Notes: generated from the sequence alone by a model not told the origin. Counted from the stretch's first letter, positions 17,114 to 25,967 are shown. The stretch is DNA of 64,000 bases from Collinsella aerofaciens (GCF_015561195.1 NZ_JADMSU010000001.1:437879-501878), one strand, 5' to 3'. Numbers and translations are program-made.

Positions 17114-17833
17114 ATGATTCCCAAATACGAGGCGATAGCTGCGGATATCCGTCGAAGCATCGAGGACGGCGCTCTTAAGCCGGGCGATAAGCTGCCCACC
17201 GTCGTTGAGTTCTGCGAGCTCTATAGCGTTTCCAAAATCACCGTCAAACGAGCTATCGAGCAGATCACCGAGGAGGGCCTTGTCACCAGCCGGCGCGGAT
17301 CGGGTACCTACGTCAAGGACACGGCGGGGCTTCCCGGCAAGGCGTTTTTCCAGGGCAAGAACGACCGCGCCGCGGGTTTTTCGCATGAGCACCGCGGGGA
17401 GAAGGTGTCCTCGGTAGTCTACGATTTCTCGATTGTCAATCCACCAGCGGACGTCGCCGCTCAGCTGGGAATTGCCGAGGATGACTTTGCCTATCACATC
17501 GTGCGCGTGCGCCAGGTGGACGAGAAGCCCATCGTTATCGAGTACACCTACATGCCCCTCGAATTGATCCCGGGCCTTAAAAAGAAAGATCTGTACGGAT
17601 CGGTCTACAGCTTCATCCGCGAGCAATGTGGGCTGAAGATTTCGAGCTTCCACCGCACCATCCGCGCCGTAGCGGCAACCGAGGAAGAAGCTGAGCGCCT
17701 GGACACCAAGCCCGGCTCTCCCCTACTCGAACTCAGCCAGATTGGCTTTTTAGATAGCGGCATCGCCTTTGAGCATTCGATCTCGCACAACGTCGGCGAC
17801 CGCTTTGAGCTGCACAACGTAACGTTGGCATAG
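17114..17833 (+). CDS. GntR-family regulator, HutC/UTRA subfamily
   Basis: 239 residues. Residues 1-70 form the winged helix (MIPKYEAIAADIRRSIEDGALKPGDKLPT pattern, recognition helix VSKITVKRAIEQI) and residues 95-235 the UTRA ligand domain. UTRA regulators of beta-glucoside operons sense the phosphorylated sugar and release DNA. It is divergent from the GH1-PTS operon, sharing a 303-base intergenic region, so control of that operon is the natural inference. AAAGGGGG lies seven bases before the ATG. Confidence 0.9.
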   Translation: MIPKYEAIAADIRRSIEDGALKPGDKLPTVVEFCELYSVSKITVKRAIEQITEEGLVTSRRGSGTYVKDTAGLPGKAFFQGKNDRAAGFSHEHRGEKVSSVVYDFSIVNPPADVAAQLGIAEDDFAYHIVRVRQVDEKPIVIEYTYMPLELIPGLKKKDLYGSVYSFIREQCGLKISSFHRTIRAVAATEEEAERLDTKPGSPLLELSQIGFLDSGIAFEHSISHNVGDRFELHNVTLA

Positions 17834-17908
17834 GTTTTTGTAGTCATGCGGGCGCTCGTTTTGGCTCATTTAGAGCGGGCGGCCGCGCAACGCCATGGGG
17901 GTATGAAC

Positions 17909-18841
17909 ATGTCCGATTTGATTAAACTGACGCCGATCTTCCACGAGAAGATCTGGGGCGGCCGCCAGCTCGAAACCGTATTTGGCTACGACATTCCCGA
18001 GGGTCCCATCGGTGAGTGTTGGGCCATCTCGGCCCATCCCAACGGCGACTGCCAGATTGCGGAGGGCCCGTATGCCGGTCACACGCTCTCGTGGCTGTGG
18101 GCCGAGCACCGCGAGCTCTTTGGCAACTGCGAGGGCAAGGAGTTCCCGCTGCTTATTAAGATTCTGGACGCCAAGGACGACCTTTCGATCCAGATTCATC
18201 CCAACGACGAGTACGCCGCCGAGCACGAGAACGGCAGCCTGGGCAAGACCGAGTGCTGGTATGTGCTGGACTGCGAGCCCGGTGCCACGATTATCGTCGG
18301 GCAACGCGCGCACGACCGCACCGAGGCTGCGCAGATGATCGAGGAGGGCCGTTGGGACGAGATGCTCAACGTGTTGCCGATCCACAAGGGCGACTTTTTC
18401 CAGATTGATTCCGGTACCGTGCACGCTATTAAGACCGGCACGCTCATTTTGGAGACGCAGCAGTCGAGCGACGTGACGTATCGCCTGTACGACTACGACC
18501 GTCCCGGCACCGACGGCAAGCTGCGCCCACTGCACATTGAGCAGAGCCTCGATTGCATCAACTTTAACGCGCAGGCACCGACCGACGGTACCGTAACCGC
18601 GCCCGAGGTCGATGGCGTAACCGAGCTCGAGTCCAACCCCTGCTACACCGTCGATCGCGTGCGCGTCGACGGCAGCAAGACCTTGGAGCAGCGCTGGCCC
18701 TTCATGTGCCTGTCGGTCATCGACGGCGAGGGCACCGTGTGCGGCGAGCCCGTTCACAAGGGCAGCCACCTGCTGGCACCCAGTACCGTCAGCTCCATTG
18801 ACCTCGAAGGCAAGATGGAACTGATCATCAGCCACCTGTAA
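17909..18841 (+). CDS. manA: Mannose-6-phosphate isomerase, class I
   Basis: 310 residues, the short Bacillus-type enzyme interconverting mannose-6-P and fructose-6-P. Zinc ligands are Gln95, His97 (IQIHPND), Glu115 and His172 (GTVHAIKTGT); the active-site Arg is in the TYRLYDYDR region near 190-198. The start at 17909 is chosen because GGGGG lies seven bases upstream, while the ATG at 17903 would have no spacing. It follows the GntR gene by 75 bases in the same direction, linking it loosely to the sugar locus. A long inverted repeat follows its stop. Confidence 0.93.
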   Translation: MSDLIKLTPIFHEKIWGGRQLETVFGYDIPEGPIGECWAISAHPNGDCQIAEGPYAGHTLSWLWAEHRELFGNCEGKEFPLLIKILDAKDDLSIQIHPNDEYAAEHENGSLGKTECWYVLDCEPGATIIVGQRAHDRTEAAQMIEEGRWDEMLNVLPIHKGDFFQIDSGTVHAIKTGTLILETQQSSDVTYRLYDYDRPGTDGKLRPLHIEQSLDCINFNAQAPTDGTVTAPEVDGVTELESNPCYTVDRVRVDGSKTLEQRWPFMCLSVIDGEGTVCGEPVHKGSHLLAPSTVSSIDLEGKMELIISHL

Positions 18842-18858
18842 GCTACCGATCCCCAAGC

Positions 18859-18942
18859 GCTCGCCGGGATGGGCGCGGGGTTTGATCGCCTGCTCGTGCG
18901 GAACTCGCGATCGACCAAACCCCGCGCCCCATCCCGGCGAGC
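18859..18942. repeat. Very long inverted repeat after the manA stop
   Basis: Arms 18859-18888 and 18908-18942 pair over about 30 bases (GCTCGCCGGGATGGGCGCGG against its complement) with a 19-base loop. No T tract follows, so it is not a textbook terminator. Confidence 0.8.
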
Positions 18943-18967
18943 CTCTGACTAGCAACAACAAGCTAAA

Positions 18968-19002
18968 AATCAAAAAGGGCCCCGTCCATGTACGGGGCCC
19001 TT
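18968..19002 (-). terminator. Terminator of the AbiE-like operon
   Basis: On the minus strand, GGGCCCCGT / ACGGGGCCC stem followed by TTTTTGATTTTT, 25 bases after the stop of the nucleotidyltransferase gene. Confidence 0.85.
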
Positions 19003-19026
19003 GTCATACATAACGAATCGGGGTGC

Positions 19027-19794
19027 CTATAGGTAGACTTTTTTGAGAAACAATAACGTGTCCTGAAGCCGCGCTCTTTCCTTACGATTGGTCTGTCGAT
19101 TTACATAAGAAGCAAAGTCCGTAAAGAAATCCTCCGCATCAGCCCTCATTTGCTCCGTTAGCTCCAAACGCGCCGAGGACGACAACAAGCCGGCAAGTCG
19201 AGCAACATCCGAACGATGCTTCCGCCGATCTATATCGTTGCAATGACGCCCTTCTTCATAGCTCCTGTTGATATCAATGTGCGCACGCATCTTGAGAGGG
19301 ATGATATGGAGCGCATCGAGCAACGTGATGCCCCCGATATTCGTTGCGTTATCACGAATAAAATCATAGTAACCATCATCGAGAATAATGGCGGAAAGAC
19401 TCGATATCGCCCCGTCAAAGGAAAGGGGAGCCACCTCGCTCGTTTCGTCTTCGAGCGTAAAGTCAGGGTGCCGGGCAAACAACTCGATTTGGCCGGGATA
19501 ATCTAAGGCCCGCCTTGATCCTTCGGGTATACGAAACCGATAGTAAGTACATTTTCCATCGGCGGTTTTTCCAATTTCGTATCCGACGCTTTTGATAAAT
19601 GCCCATAATGCAGTGGCAAATTCAATACAATTTCTATCAACAATTACGACGACATCCAGATCTTCGGTAGCCCTAAATGAATCACCTTCGCTGTCAAATA
19701 GAACGCTGCAGGCCCCTCCGCCAATAAGGACATAGCTGCCCTCGCAATTGCTCATGGCATCGGCAAATCGCTCTACTCCCCTTACTTTTGGCAT
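19027..19794 (-). CDS. Nucleotidyltransferase-fold protein, AbiEii-like toxin candidate
   Basis: 255 residues. The N-terminal pattern G25-G-G then R41-A-T-E-D45-L-D47 fits the DNA polymerase beta-type nucleotidyltransferase motif of AbiEii/MenT toxins (GG...R-x-[ST]-x-D-x-D), with hydrophobic VVVIVD after it. Standard AbiEii is nearer 300 residues, so this is a shorter relative. It starts inside the last 13 bases of the upstream winged-helix gene, the overlapping order usual for AbiE operons. Base composition is visibly more AT-rich than the neighbours, suggesting transfer. Alternative: a stand-alone nucleotidyltransferase of other role. Confidence 0.6.
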   Translation of the reverse strand: MPKVRGVERFADAMSNCEGSYVLIGGGACSVLFDSEGDSFRATEDLDVVVIVDRNCIEFATALWAFIKSVGYEIGKTADGKCTYYRFRIPEGSRRALDYPGQIELFARHPDFTLEDETSEVAPLSFDGAISSLSAIILDDGYYDFIRDNATNIGGITLLDALHIIPLKMRAHIDINRSYEEGRHCNDIDRRKHRSDVARLAGLLSSSARLELTEQMRADAEDFFTDFASYVNRQTNRKERARLQDTLLFLKKVYL

Positions 19795-20804
19795 ATCGTC
19801 CTCCTGAGCTGTTCGACCGCATCGAGTAGACGTTCGTCTTTGTATTCCGCTTTCGCACAGGCAACGTATAGGGAAAACGGGTCAACACATTGCAAGCCCG
19901 TCGTGTCAAAACTAATATCGGACGGCTCGTCCACGGGATACGACCAGACCTCAATCTCGACAGAGGCCGGTTCGTACCACTGGGCCTCCAGCCACCTGTC
20001 GCCCATATGTTCTTTTAAGGCCTCTAGCTGATTCTTTTCGAGAGCAATGGTTGGGGCGGAGTCTTCATGAGCAAGGTCGGACATATAGCTAAGGGCAGAC
20101 ACTCCGGAAAGCAGCGCATCAACGGCTCGCAGTTCTTCCCTGTCGACCGCCCCCTTAAGCCGGATGCGCTCTATAACTGGCGTGCGAAGATAATCCTCAA
20201 ACCCATCTAGCAACGTCTCGATCGACAACCCGGCGCCGTGCAATATACGCTTTTTGCCGTCCCGTGCGATTAGCCCAGGAGCAATAGCGGCGATTTCCGA
20301 AAGATAGCCGCTAACGCTTGCCGCGCTTTTGCCACACAGACGCGCTAGGTCGCCGGCAGAGCAGTCAACCCATCGTCCCGCGATGAGATTTAGAACGATT
20401 CGTTGAGATTGGGGCGAAAGCGGAGCAGCAGGGGAAGCACCCAGTACCTCATCGGAAATAACAGCTCCGATAAACGGCAGAAACGCATTTCGCTCATCTC
20501 GGATATATGCGATTCCCTCCGAAGAAAGCGCGCGCATAATGCCTAAATCCATGGCATCCCAGCAAATTGCCACCGGGCGAGCATCTGTCTTGCGCACTGC
20601 ATTGACGAGATTCCGCGCCGAAATCACACTGGGTGGCTCTTTTGGTTCGGCGACAATAAAACGACCTTGCTCAGACACGCCGAGCCGTGCCAAGCGAAGC
20701 GAAAACCACTCAAGATACATGCGGGGAATCTGCACCTCTACCGGCCTTGGATCGATAGCGAGCTCTAAGGAGAAGATGCGTTTCGGGGGACAGGATATTA
20801 ACAC
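19782..20804 (-). CDS. Winged-helix protein, AbiEi-like antitoxin candidate
   Basis: 340 residues. A probable winged helix-turn-helix lies near residues 129-190 (SPQSQRIVLNLIAG then SAGDLARLCGKSAASVSGYLSE). The N-terminal third looks like a separate alpha/beta domain, and the C-terminal third is unrecognised. AbiEi proteins are usually 200-280 residues with an N-terminal winged helix, so assignment rests partly on operon form: it precedes and overlaps a nucleotidyltransferase gene and has a palindrome over its promoter. The GTG at 20804 has a purine-rich GGGAG but very tight spacing; the ATG at 20717 (MYLEWF) is an alternative start. Probably autoregulatory. Confidence 0.5.
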   Translation of the reverse strand: MLISCPPKRIFSLELAIDPRPVEVQIPRMYLEWFSLRLARLGVSEQGRFIVAEPKEPPSVISARNLVNAVRKTDARPVAICWDAMDLGIMRALSSEGIAYIRDERNAFLPFIGAVISDEVLGASPAAPLSPQSQRIVLNLIAGRWVDCSAGDLARLCGKSAASVSGYLSEIAAIAPGLIARDGKKRILHGAGLSIETLLDGFEDYLRTPVIERIRLKGAVDREELRAVDALLSGVSALSYMSDLAHEDSAPTIALEKNQLEALKEHMGDRWLEAQWYEPASVEIEVWSYPVDEPSDISFDTTGLQCVDPFSLYVACAKAEYKDERLLDAVEQLRRTICQK

Positions 20805-20829
20805 TCCCTATCACCATTTTCATTTCACC

Positions 20830-20879
20830 AACGTTTTAGTTACTATCTAAAATTATACTGAACAGTATAAAACGTTCAA
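20830..20879 (-). promoter_or_regulatory. Promoter and palindromic operator of the AbiE-like operon
   Basis: On the minus strand TTGAAC (20874-20879), a 16-base spacer and a perfect TATAAT (20852-20857). The spacer is covered by TTATACTGAACAGTATAA (20853-20870), an 8-bp perfect palindrome, flanked by a second perfect 9-bp inverted repeat AACGTTTTA / TAAAACGTT (20830-20838, 20868-20876). This is the layout expected for an autorepressed toxin-antitoxin promoter. Confidence 0.7.
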
Positions 20880-20914
20880 TCACCAAAACCACAAGGTAAC
20901 AACCCAAACGCAAC

Positions 20915-20950
20915 AAGGGGCTCCCCCGTTCTTCAACGGGGGAGCCCCTT
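20915..20950. other. 16-bp perfect hairpin
   Basis: AAGGGGCTCCCCCGTT and its exact complement are separated by CTTC. No T tract follows on either strand. It lies between pcrA's 3' side and the AbiE-like promoter, and may end or insulate pcrA transcription. Confidence 0.6.
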
Positions 20951-21035
20951 GCCATGTCTAAGTATTCAGCCCACCCGGTTCTCCAGATCAAAAAGCGAGA
21001 GGCAGAGCAACGCTCGTTCAGCAACGTTACCCAAG

Positions 21036-21163
21036 GACCCGGGCGGGCGTATGGGGCAACATCGATCGCGAGTTCCGCACGCAAAGGAGAGCACTTAATG
21101 TGCTCTCCGTCTTGCGCAGGACTGCCCGAGCAGGCGATGTTGCCCCTTACGCCCGCCCGGGTC
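21036..21163. repeat. 128-bp nested inverted repeat after the pcrA stop
   Basis: Outer arms 21036-21065 and 21134-21163 match over 30 bases with one mismatch (GGACCCGGGCGGGCGTATGG and complement). Inside is a perfect 9-bp hairpin GGAGAGCAC-TTAAT-GTGCTCTCC (21086-21108). It starts nine bases downstream of the pcrA stop on the minus strand. Confidence 0.85.
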
Positions 21164-21171
21164 CGCCGGGA

Positions 21172-24072
21172 TTACGACAGCTTGACAATTGGAGCAAAGC
21201 CCATCATCAACTTTTTGGTCTGGCCGGTCTTTTCGAATTGGACCTCGATCATGTCTCCGGCGACCGAAATCACAGTACCCGTGCCAAAGGTCTTGTGGCT
21301 CACGGTGTCGCCCGCGGCAAAGTCCTGCGATGCACTGGCGCGATCGACCTTGCGCTCCACCGTCGGCGACACCTTAGACGACGGCTTTTTGGCTCGCGGC
21401 GCGCCCGAGCCAAAGGTCGAGGCAACACGGCCGGCATCGGGCGAGACCCCACGATGGCGCTCGGTCCCGTAGCTGCTGCCGCCAAAGAAATCGTCAAAGC
21501 TCGATCCGCCGCGCGAACCGGAACCGCCGGTCGAGCGCGTATGCGAACCGAACACCTTGCCGCCGTACATATCCGAGCCCATGCCCGATCCAAAGGTGCC
21601 GTGACGGTCGCCGCGCTTCTCCCAGCCCGTGCCCTCAAAACCGGCAGAACCGATACCGCTAAACTCGATATCCTCAAACGGAATCTCATTGAGGAAGCGC
21701 GAGCGCGGGTTGGCAGAAGTCGAGCCGTAGGTGCGACGCGTGGCCGCATAGGTCAGGAACAGGCACTTACGGGCACGCGTGATGGCAACGTAGGCCAGGC
21801 GACGCTCCTCCTCGAGCTTGCCCGGGTCATCGCTGCCGCCAAAGTCGTGCACGTGCGGGAAGATACCCTCCTCCATGCCAGCAACGAACACCGCCGGGAA
21901 CTCCAGGCCCTTGGCGGAGTGGATGGTCATCATGGTGATGGCATGCGTCTCGCCGGCCAGGGAATCCAAGTCGGAGCGCAGGGCCAGCCACTCCATGAGT
22001 GCCGGCAGCGCCTTACAGGTGAGCGGACCGTAGGTGCGCTCGATCTCGTCGGCATGCACGGCGCCCGCCGGTAGCTCTGTTGGCACGGCATACGCGTTGC
22101 CCGCGATGGCGGCGACCAGGGCATCCTGCGGCGAGAGCGCCGGGGCGGCTAGGCTATCGAGCGGATTGGAGCCCGCGGCGTCACGAGCGCCGACAAGTGC
22201 CTCAAACGAGGATGCCGGTGCAGACGGCCCCGGCTCGGGCGTGGGCGCACTCACCACGACGGGCTCGGACTCGGCGCCGGCAGGCACGTCGGCAACACCG
22301 GCTGCGCGCAGCTCTTCTAGACTCTCGAGCGTGCCCTCGATATCCTCGTGCGTCTCCTCAAATTCGGCGGCGACGCCCAGGAATTCCTGGATGTTCTCGG
22401 CGCGGCTCTCGGACTCCATGGTGCCCTCGGCGCGGAAAGCCTGCAGCAGGCCCGTCTTATCGACAATCATCTCGACGACGTCCTTGAGCTCGCCGTCCAT
22501 GCGTCGGCCCTCGCGCACCAGCGACACAAAGCTCGACAGGCCATTGCGCACCTTGGCGCTAAACATACCGGTCTCGGCGCACGCGATCTCGCAGGCCTGG
22601 AAGAACGAGCAACGGTTGTCGCGCGCCAGCTGCTCGATCTTTTGGATCGAGGTGGAACCGATGCCGCGGCGCGGTGTGTTGATGACGCGTTTGACGCTCA
22701 TCTCGTCGGCCGGGTTCACGATCATCTTGAGGTAGGCCATGACGTCGCGGATCTCGGCGCGGTCGAAGAATCGCGTGCCGCCCACGATCTTGTAGGGCAC
22801 GCCCGCGCGCAGGAACATATCTTCGAGGATACGCGACTGGGCGTTGGTGCGGTAGAACACGGCGATATCGTCGTAGCTCGTGCCTTTGACATGCAGCTTC
22901 TCGATCTCGCCGGCAATCCAGCGGCCCTCGTCGCGCTCGTCGCTCGCCTGGAAGGCCTGGATCTTCTCGCCATCGCCTTCGGCCGTAAACAGGCGCTTGT
23001 CCTTGCGCTGCGAGTTGTGGCGCACCACGGCATTGGCGGCGCTCAGGATGTGACCCGTGGAACGATAGTTCTGCTCCAGCTTGACGGTCTTGCAGTTTTT
23101 AAAGTCCTTCTCAAAGTCCAGGATGTTGGTGATATCGGCGCCACGCCAGCTGTAAATGGACTGGTCATCGTCGCCCACGACCATGAGATTTTGGTACTTG
23201 GCGGCCAGCAGGTTGGCGATCTCGTACTGGACGTGGTTGGTGTCCTGATACTCGTCGACGCTAATGTAGCGGAAGCGCTCCTGGTACTTGTCGAGCACCT
23301 CGGGGCGGGTGCGCAGCAGCTCGAGCGCGCGCACGAGCAGGTCGTCAAAGTCCATCGCATTGGCGGCGCGCAGGCGGCGCTCCAGCTCTAGGTAGACCTG
23401 CGCGGCCTTTTTGTCGTTGGGGCTATCGGCGCTCTTGAGCATGTCCTCGGGGCCGATCATGGCGTTTTTGGCCGAGCTGATCTTGCTGCGGATCATGTTG
23501 ATGGGGAACTGCTTTTGCTCGATGCCGAGCGCCTGCATAATGTCACGCACCATGCGCTTTGAGTCGTCATCATCGTAGATGGTGAACTGACCGGTGTAGC
23601 CCAGCAGGTCGGCGTCCTCGCGCAGCATGCGCACGCACATAGCATGGAAGGTGCACACCCACATGCCACGGGTGCCGCTGGGAATGAGTGCCGCCAGACG
23701 CTCGCGCATCTCGGCAGCGGCCTTGTTGGTAAACGTGATGGCAAGAATCTGCCAAGGCTTAACGCCCAGGTCACCGAGCATATGTGCGATGCGGAAGGTC
23801 AGGACGCGGGTCTTGCCCGAACCGGCGCCGGCGAGCACCAGCAACGGGCCCTCGGTGGTCAGGACCGCCTCGCGCTGGGCGGGATTAAGACTGTCGATGT
23901 CGACGAGCGGCTTGGCAGGTTTGGGCGCCGGAGCCGGGGCGTCGTAGATGTCGAGCGGAACGAGCTCGGACTCCGGCGCAGCGGGGGCGGTGTATGCATC
24001 GAGCGGCACGGGTTCCGGCGCAGGCGGCACGGGTACCGCGGCGTTCTTTTCCCAGGGCAAGGGCTGGGTCAT
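21172..24072 (-). CDS. pcrA: UvrD/PcrA-type ATP-dependent DNA helicase
   Basis: 966 residues, an SF1 3'-5' helicase of DNA repair and transcription-coupled processes. The Q motif LNPAQREAV (62-70) precedes Walker A AGAGSGKT (81-88); DEYQDTN, QNYRST, and TIHSAKGLEFPAV motifs follow. The C-terminal GDTVSHKTFGTGTVISV segment is the Tudor-like domain through which PcrA binds RNA polymerase. Two oddities: a 60-residue N-terminal extension with a repeated PLDxYxAP motif, and an insert of about 100 residues rich in Ala, Pro and Ser between the 2B region and the final motifs. The ATG at 24072 has GAGGAG seven bases upstream; 28 residues of upstream in-frame sequence lack one. Confidence 0.95.
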   Translation of the reverse strand: MTQPLPWEKNAAVPVPPAPEPVPLDAYTAPAAPESELVPLDIYDAPAPAPKPAKPLVDIDSLNPAQREAVLTTEGPLLVLAGAGSGKTRVLTFRIAHMLGDLGVKPWQILAITFTNKAAAEMRERLAALIPSGTRGMWVCTFHAMCVRMLREDADLLGYTGQFTIYDDDDSKRMVRDIMQALGIEQKQFPINMIRSKISSAKNAMIGPEDMLKSADSPNDKKAAQVYLELERRLRAANAMDFDDLLVRALELLRTRPEVLDKYQERFRYISVDEYQDTNHVQYEIANLLAAKYQNLMVVGDDDQSIYSWRGADITNILDFEKDFKNCKTVKLEQNYRSTGHILSAANAVVRHNSQRKDKRLFTAEGDGEKIQAFQASDERDEGRWIAGEIEKLHVKGTSYDDIAVFYRTNAQSRILEDMFLRAGVPYKIVGGTRFFDRAEIRDVMAYLKMIVNPADEMSVKRVINTPRRGIGSTSIQKIEQLARDNRCSFFQACEIACAETGMFSAKVRNGLSSFVSLVREGRRMDGELKDVVEMIVDKTGLLQAFRAEGTMESESRAENIQEFLGVAAEFEETHEDIEGTLESLEELRAAGVADVPAGAESEPVVVSAPTPEPGPSAPASSFEALVGARDAAGSNPLDSLAAPALSPQDALVAAIAGNAYAVPTELPAGAVHADEIERTYGPLTCKALPALMEWLALRSDLDSLAGETHAITMMTIHSAKGLEFPAVFVAGMEEGIFPHVHDFGGSDDPGKLEEERRLAYVAITRARKCLFLTYAATRRTYGSTSANPRSRFLNEIPFEDIEFSGIGSAGFEGTGWEKRGDRHGTFGSGMGSDMYGGKVFGSHTRSTGGSGSRGGSSFDDFFGGSSYGTERHRGVSPDAGRVASTFGSGAPRAKKPSSKVSPTVERKVDRASASQDFAAGDTVSHKTFGTGTVISVAGDMIEVQFEKTGQTKKLMMGFAPIVKLS

Positions 24073-24299
24073 GGGCGACTCCTCATCTGACGGACGGCGC
24101 GCCTGCGGGCAGCGCCATAGTTTGAGCCGTACCAGTATACCGAGCCGCGCGGACACCGACGCAAATCACACCACGACTCCGTGCGCCACCGTCAGGCCCG
24201 CCCCATCGCCCAAAAAAGAGGACGGCATAGACCTTTTGGTCACGCCGCCCTCTTTGAATGACAAGTTGTCGCTCTGGCCGCCGCGCAGCGTCAACCAAG

Positions 24300-25280
24300 C
24301 TACAGGCCGAGCATGGGCTCCAGGACGAAGAAGTACGCGAGCACCACGATGCCCAAGATGATGCGGTAAACGCCGAAGCACTTGAAGTCGTGACGGCGGA
24401 CGAAGCCCATGAGCCACTTAATGGCGATGAGCGACACCACAAAGGCGACGACGCAGCCCACGCCCAAGATGGCGATCTCGTTGGTGCCGAAAGTACCGCC
24501 CTTAATAAAGTACTTGACCAGCTTGAGCGCACTTGCGCCAAACATAACGGGAATAGCCAGGAAGAACGTGAACTTAGACGCCACCGAGCGCGTGCAGCCC
24601 AAAAGCAGGCCGCCGATGATGGTAGAACCGGAGCGAGACGTACCAGGCACCAGCGAAAGCACCTGGAAGCAGCCGATACCCAGCGCAGTCTTCCAGCTTA
24701 GATCCTCGAGCGTGGCGATGGAACCAAAGTCCAGACTCTCGTCATCGTCCTCATCCTCAGCGGTAGCCGCGGCGGGCGCCGCAAAGTGCGCACCGGCAGG
24801 ACGTCCACCCGACACCACAGCACGCGAACCAAACGAACCGGCAACGGTCATTTCCTCGCGCTTGCTCGCGCGCCAGTTCTCGATCACGATAAACAGCACG
24901 CCGTACACAATGAGCGCCAGCGCCACGACGGGAGCATTGTAGAAATGCTCCTCCATCCAGTCGTTGAGCGGCAGGCCGATCGCCGCCGCAGGAATGCAAC
25001 CGAGCACAATCTTGCCCCACAGCACCCAGGTGTCGCGACGGCCCTCCTTGCCCTTGCTGGGCGAGAACGGATTGAGTTCATGGAAGAACAGCACGCAGAC
25101 GGCCAGAATGGCGCCGAGCTGAATCACGACCAGGAACATATTCCAGAACGTCTCGCTCACGTTCATCTTGACGAACTCGTCCACCAAGATCATGTGACCC
25201 GTCGACGAAACGGGCAGCCATTCGGTGATGCCCTCGACCAGGCCCATGAAGGCAGATTTTAGAAGCTCGATAATATCCAA
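24300..25280 (-). CDS. uppP: Undecaprenyl-diphosphatase UppP/BacA
   Basis: 326 residues, a multispanning enzyme recycling undecaprenyl pyrophosphate for cell-wall synthesis; overproduction gives bacitracin resistance in the family. Both catalytic regions are present: EGITEWLPVSSTGH near the N-terminus and PGTSRSGSTIIGG in the second half. The protein is about 50 residues longer than E. coli UppP because of a Gly/Ala then acidic insert (AEDEDDDESLDF) in the loop before the second motif. TTG at 25280 is chosen: GGGGG lies upstream at good spacing and the first helix starts there. Confidence 0.95.
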   Translation of the reverse strand: MDIIELLKSAFMGLVEGITEWLPVSSTGHMILVDEFVKMNVSETFWNMFLVVIQLGAILAVCVLFFHELNPFSPSKGKEGRRDTWVLWGKIVLGCIPAAAIGLPLNDWMEEHFYNAPVVALALIVYGVLFIVIENWRASKREEMTVAGSFGSRAVVSGGRPAGAHFAAPAAATAEDEDDDESLDFGSIATLEDLSWKTALGIGCFQVLSLVPGTSRSGSTIIGGLLLGCTRSVASKFTFFLAIPVMFGASALKLVKYFIKGGTFGTNEIAILGVGCVVAFVVSLIAIKWLMGFVRRHDFKCFGVYRIILGIVVLAYFFVLEPMLGL

Positions 25281-25529
25281 AGGGACCCCCTCGTTAGACA
25301 CCCGCCGGTAGATGCTCTGCGGACGATGCGGGCGATGTCCCATTATCAACCGTTGGCGGTGCGACCGCGCCTACCCTTACCAAAAAACTCGCCCGTTCAC
25401 AGAATTGCGAGCAGTTAAACCGAAATCCTTGGGTATAACTGCAACAAGATAAAGTGTCCGGCGGTCAACGCACCCGCGCCCGCCCGACGCACGAGCCCCG
25501 CGCCCGTGCGATAGACCAAGGAGGAAACC

Positions 25530-25967
25530 ATGAACGAGGGCTACACCAAGGTATTTGTTTCACTCGACGGTACTGAACAGCAGGATTTTGTGCTCGCACG
25601 CGCCATCAAAGTCGCCGCGAACAACGGCGCTAAGCTGATCATCGGCCACGTCATCGATTCCACGGCACTCGAGAGCGCCGGTTCCTATCCGGTCGATCTG
25701 GTCAACGGCCTAGAGGAGGCATTTAAGAACTCCATCGCCAAGCAGCTCGAAGAGGCCAAGGCCAATCCCGATATTCCCGAGGTCGAGGTCATGATTCGCG
25801 CCGGTCGTATTCGCGAGACGCTCAAAGACGAGATGCTCGACGTGGTCAAGCCCGACCTGGTGCTCTGCGGCGCCCGCGGCCTGTCCTCGATCAAGTATGC
25901 GCTTCTGGGTTCGATTTCGACGTTTTTGCTGCGCAATACGGACTGCGACATTTTGGTCGTAAAGTAG
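25530..25967 (+). CDS. Universal stress protein, UspA family
   Basis: 145 residues in a single Usp domain. The ATP-binding pattern G-x2-G-x9-G-[ST] is seen near the C-terminus as GARGLSSIKYALLGSIS, suggesting a nucleotide-binding (UspFG-like) member. AAGGAGGAAACC precedes the ATG. It is monocistronic and divergent from uppP; after its stop come a long inverted repeat and then a terminator. Precise stress role unknown. Confidence 0.92.
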   Translation: MNEGYTKVFVSLDGTEQQDFVLARAIKVAANNGAKLIIGHVIDSTALESAGSYPVDLVNGLEEAFKNSIAKQLEEAKANPDIPEVEVMIRAGRIRETLKDEMLDVVKPDLVLCGARGLSSIKYALLGSISTFLLRNTDCDILVVK

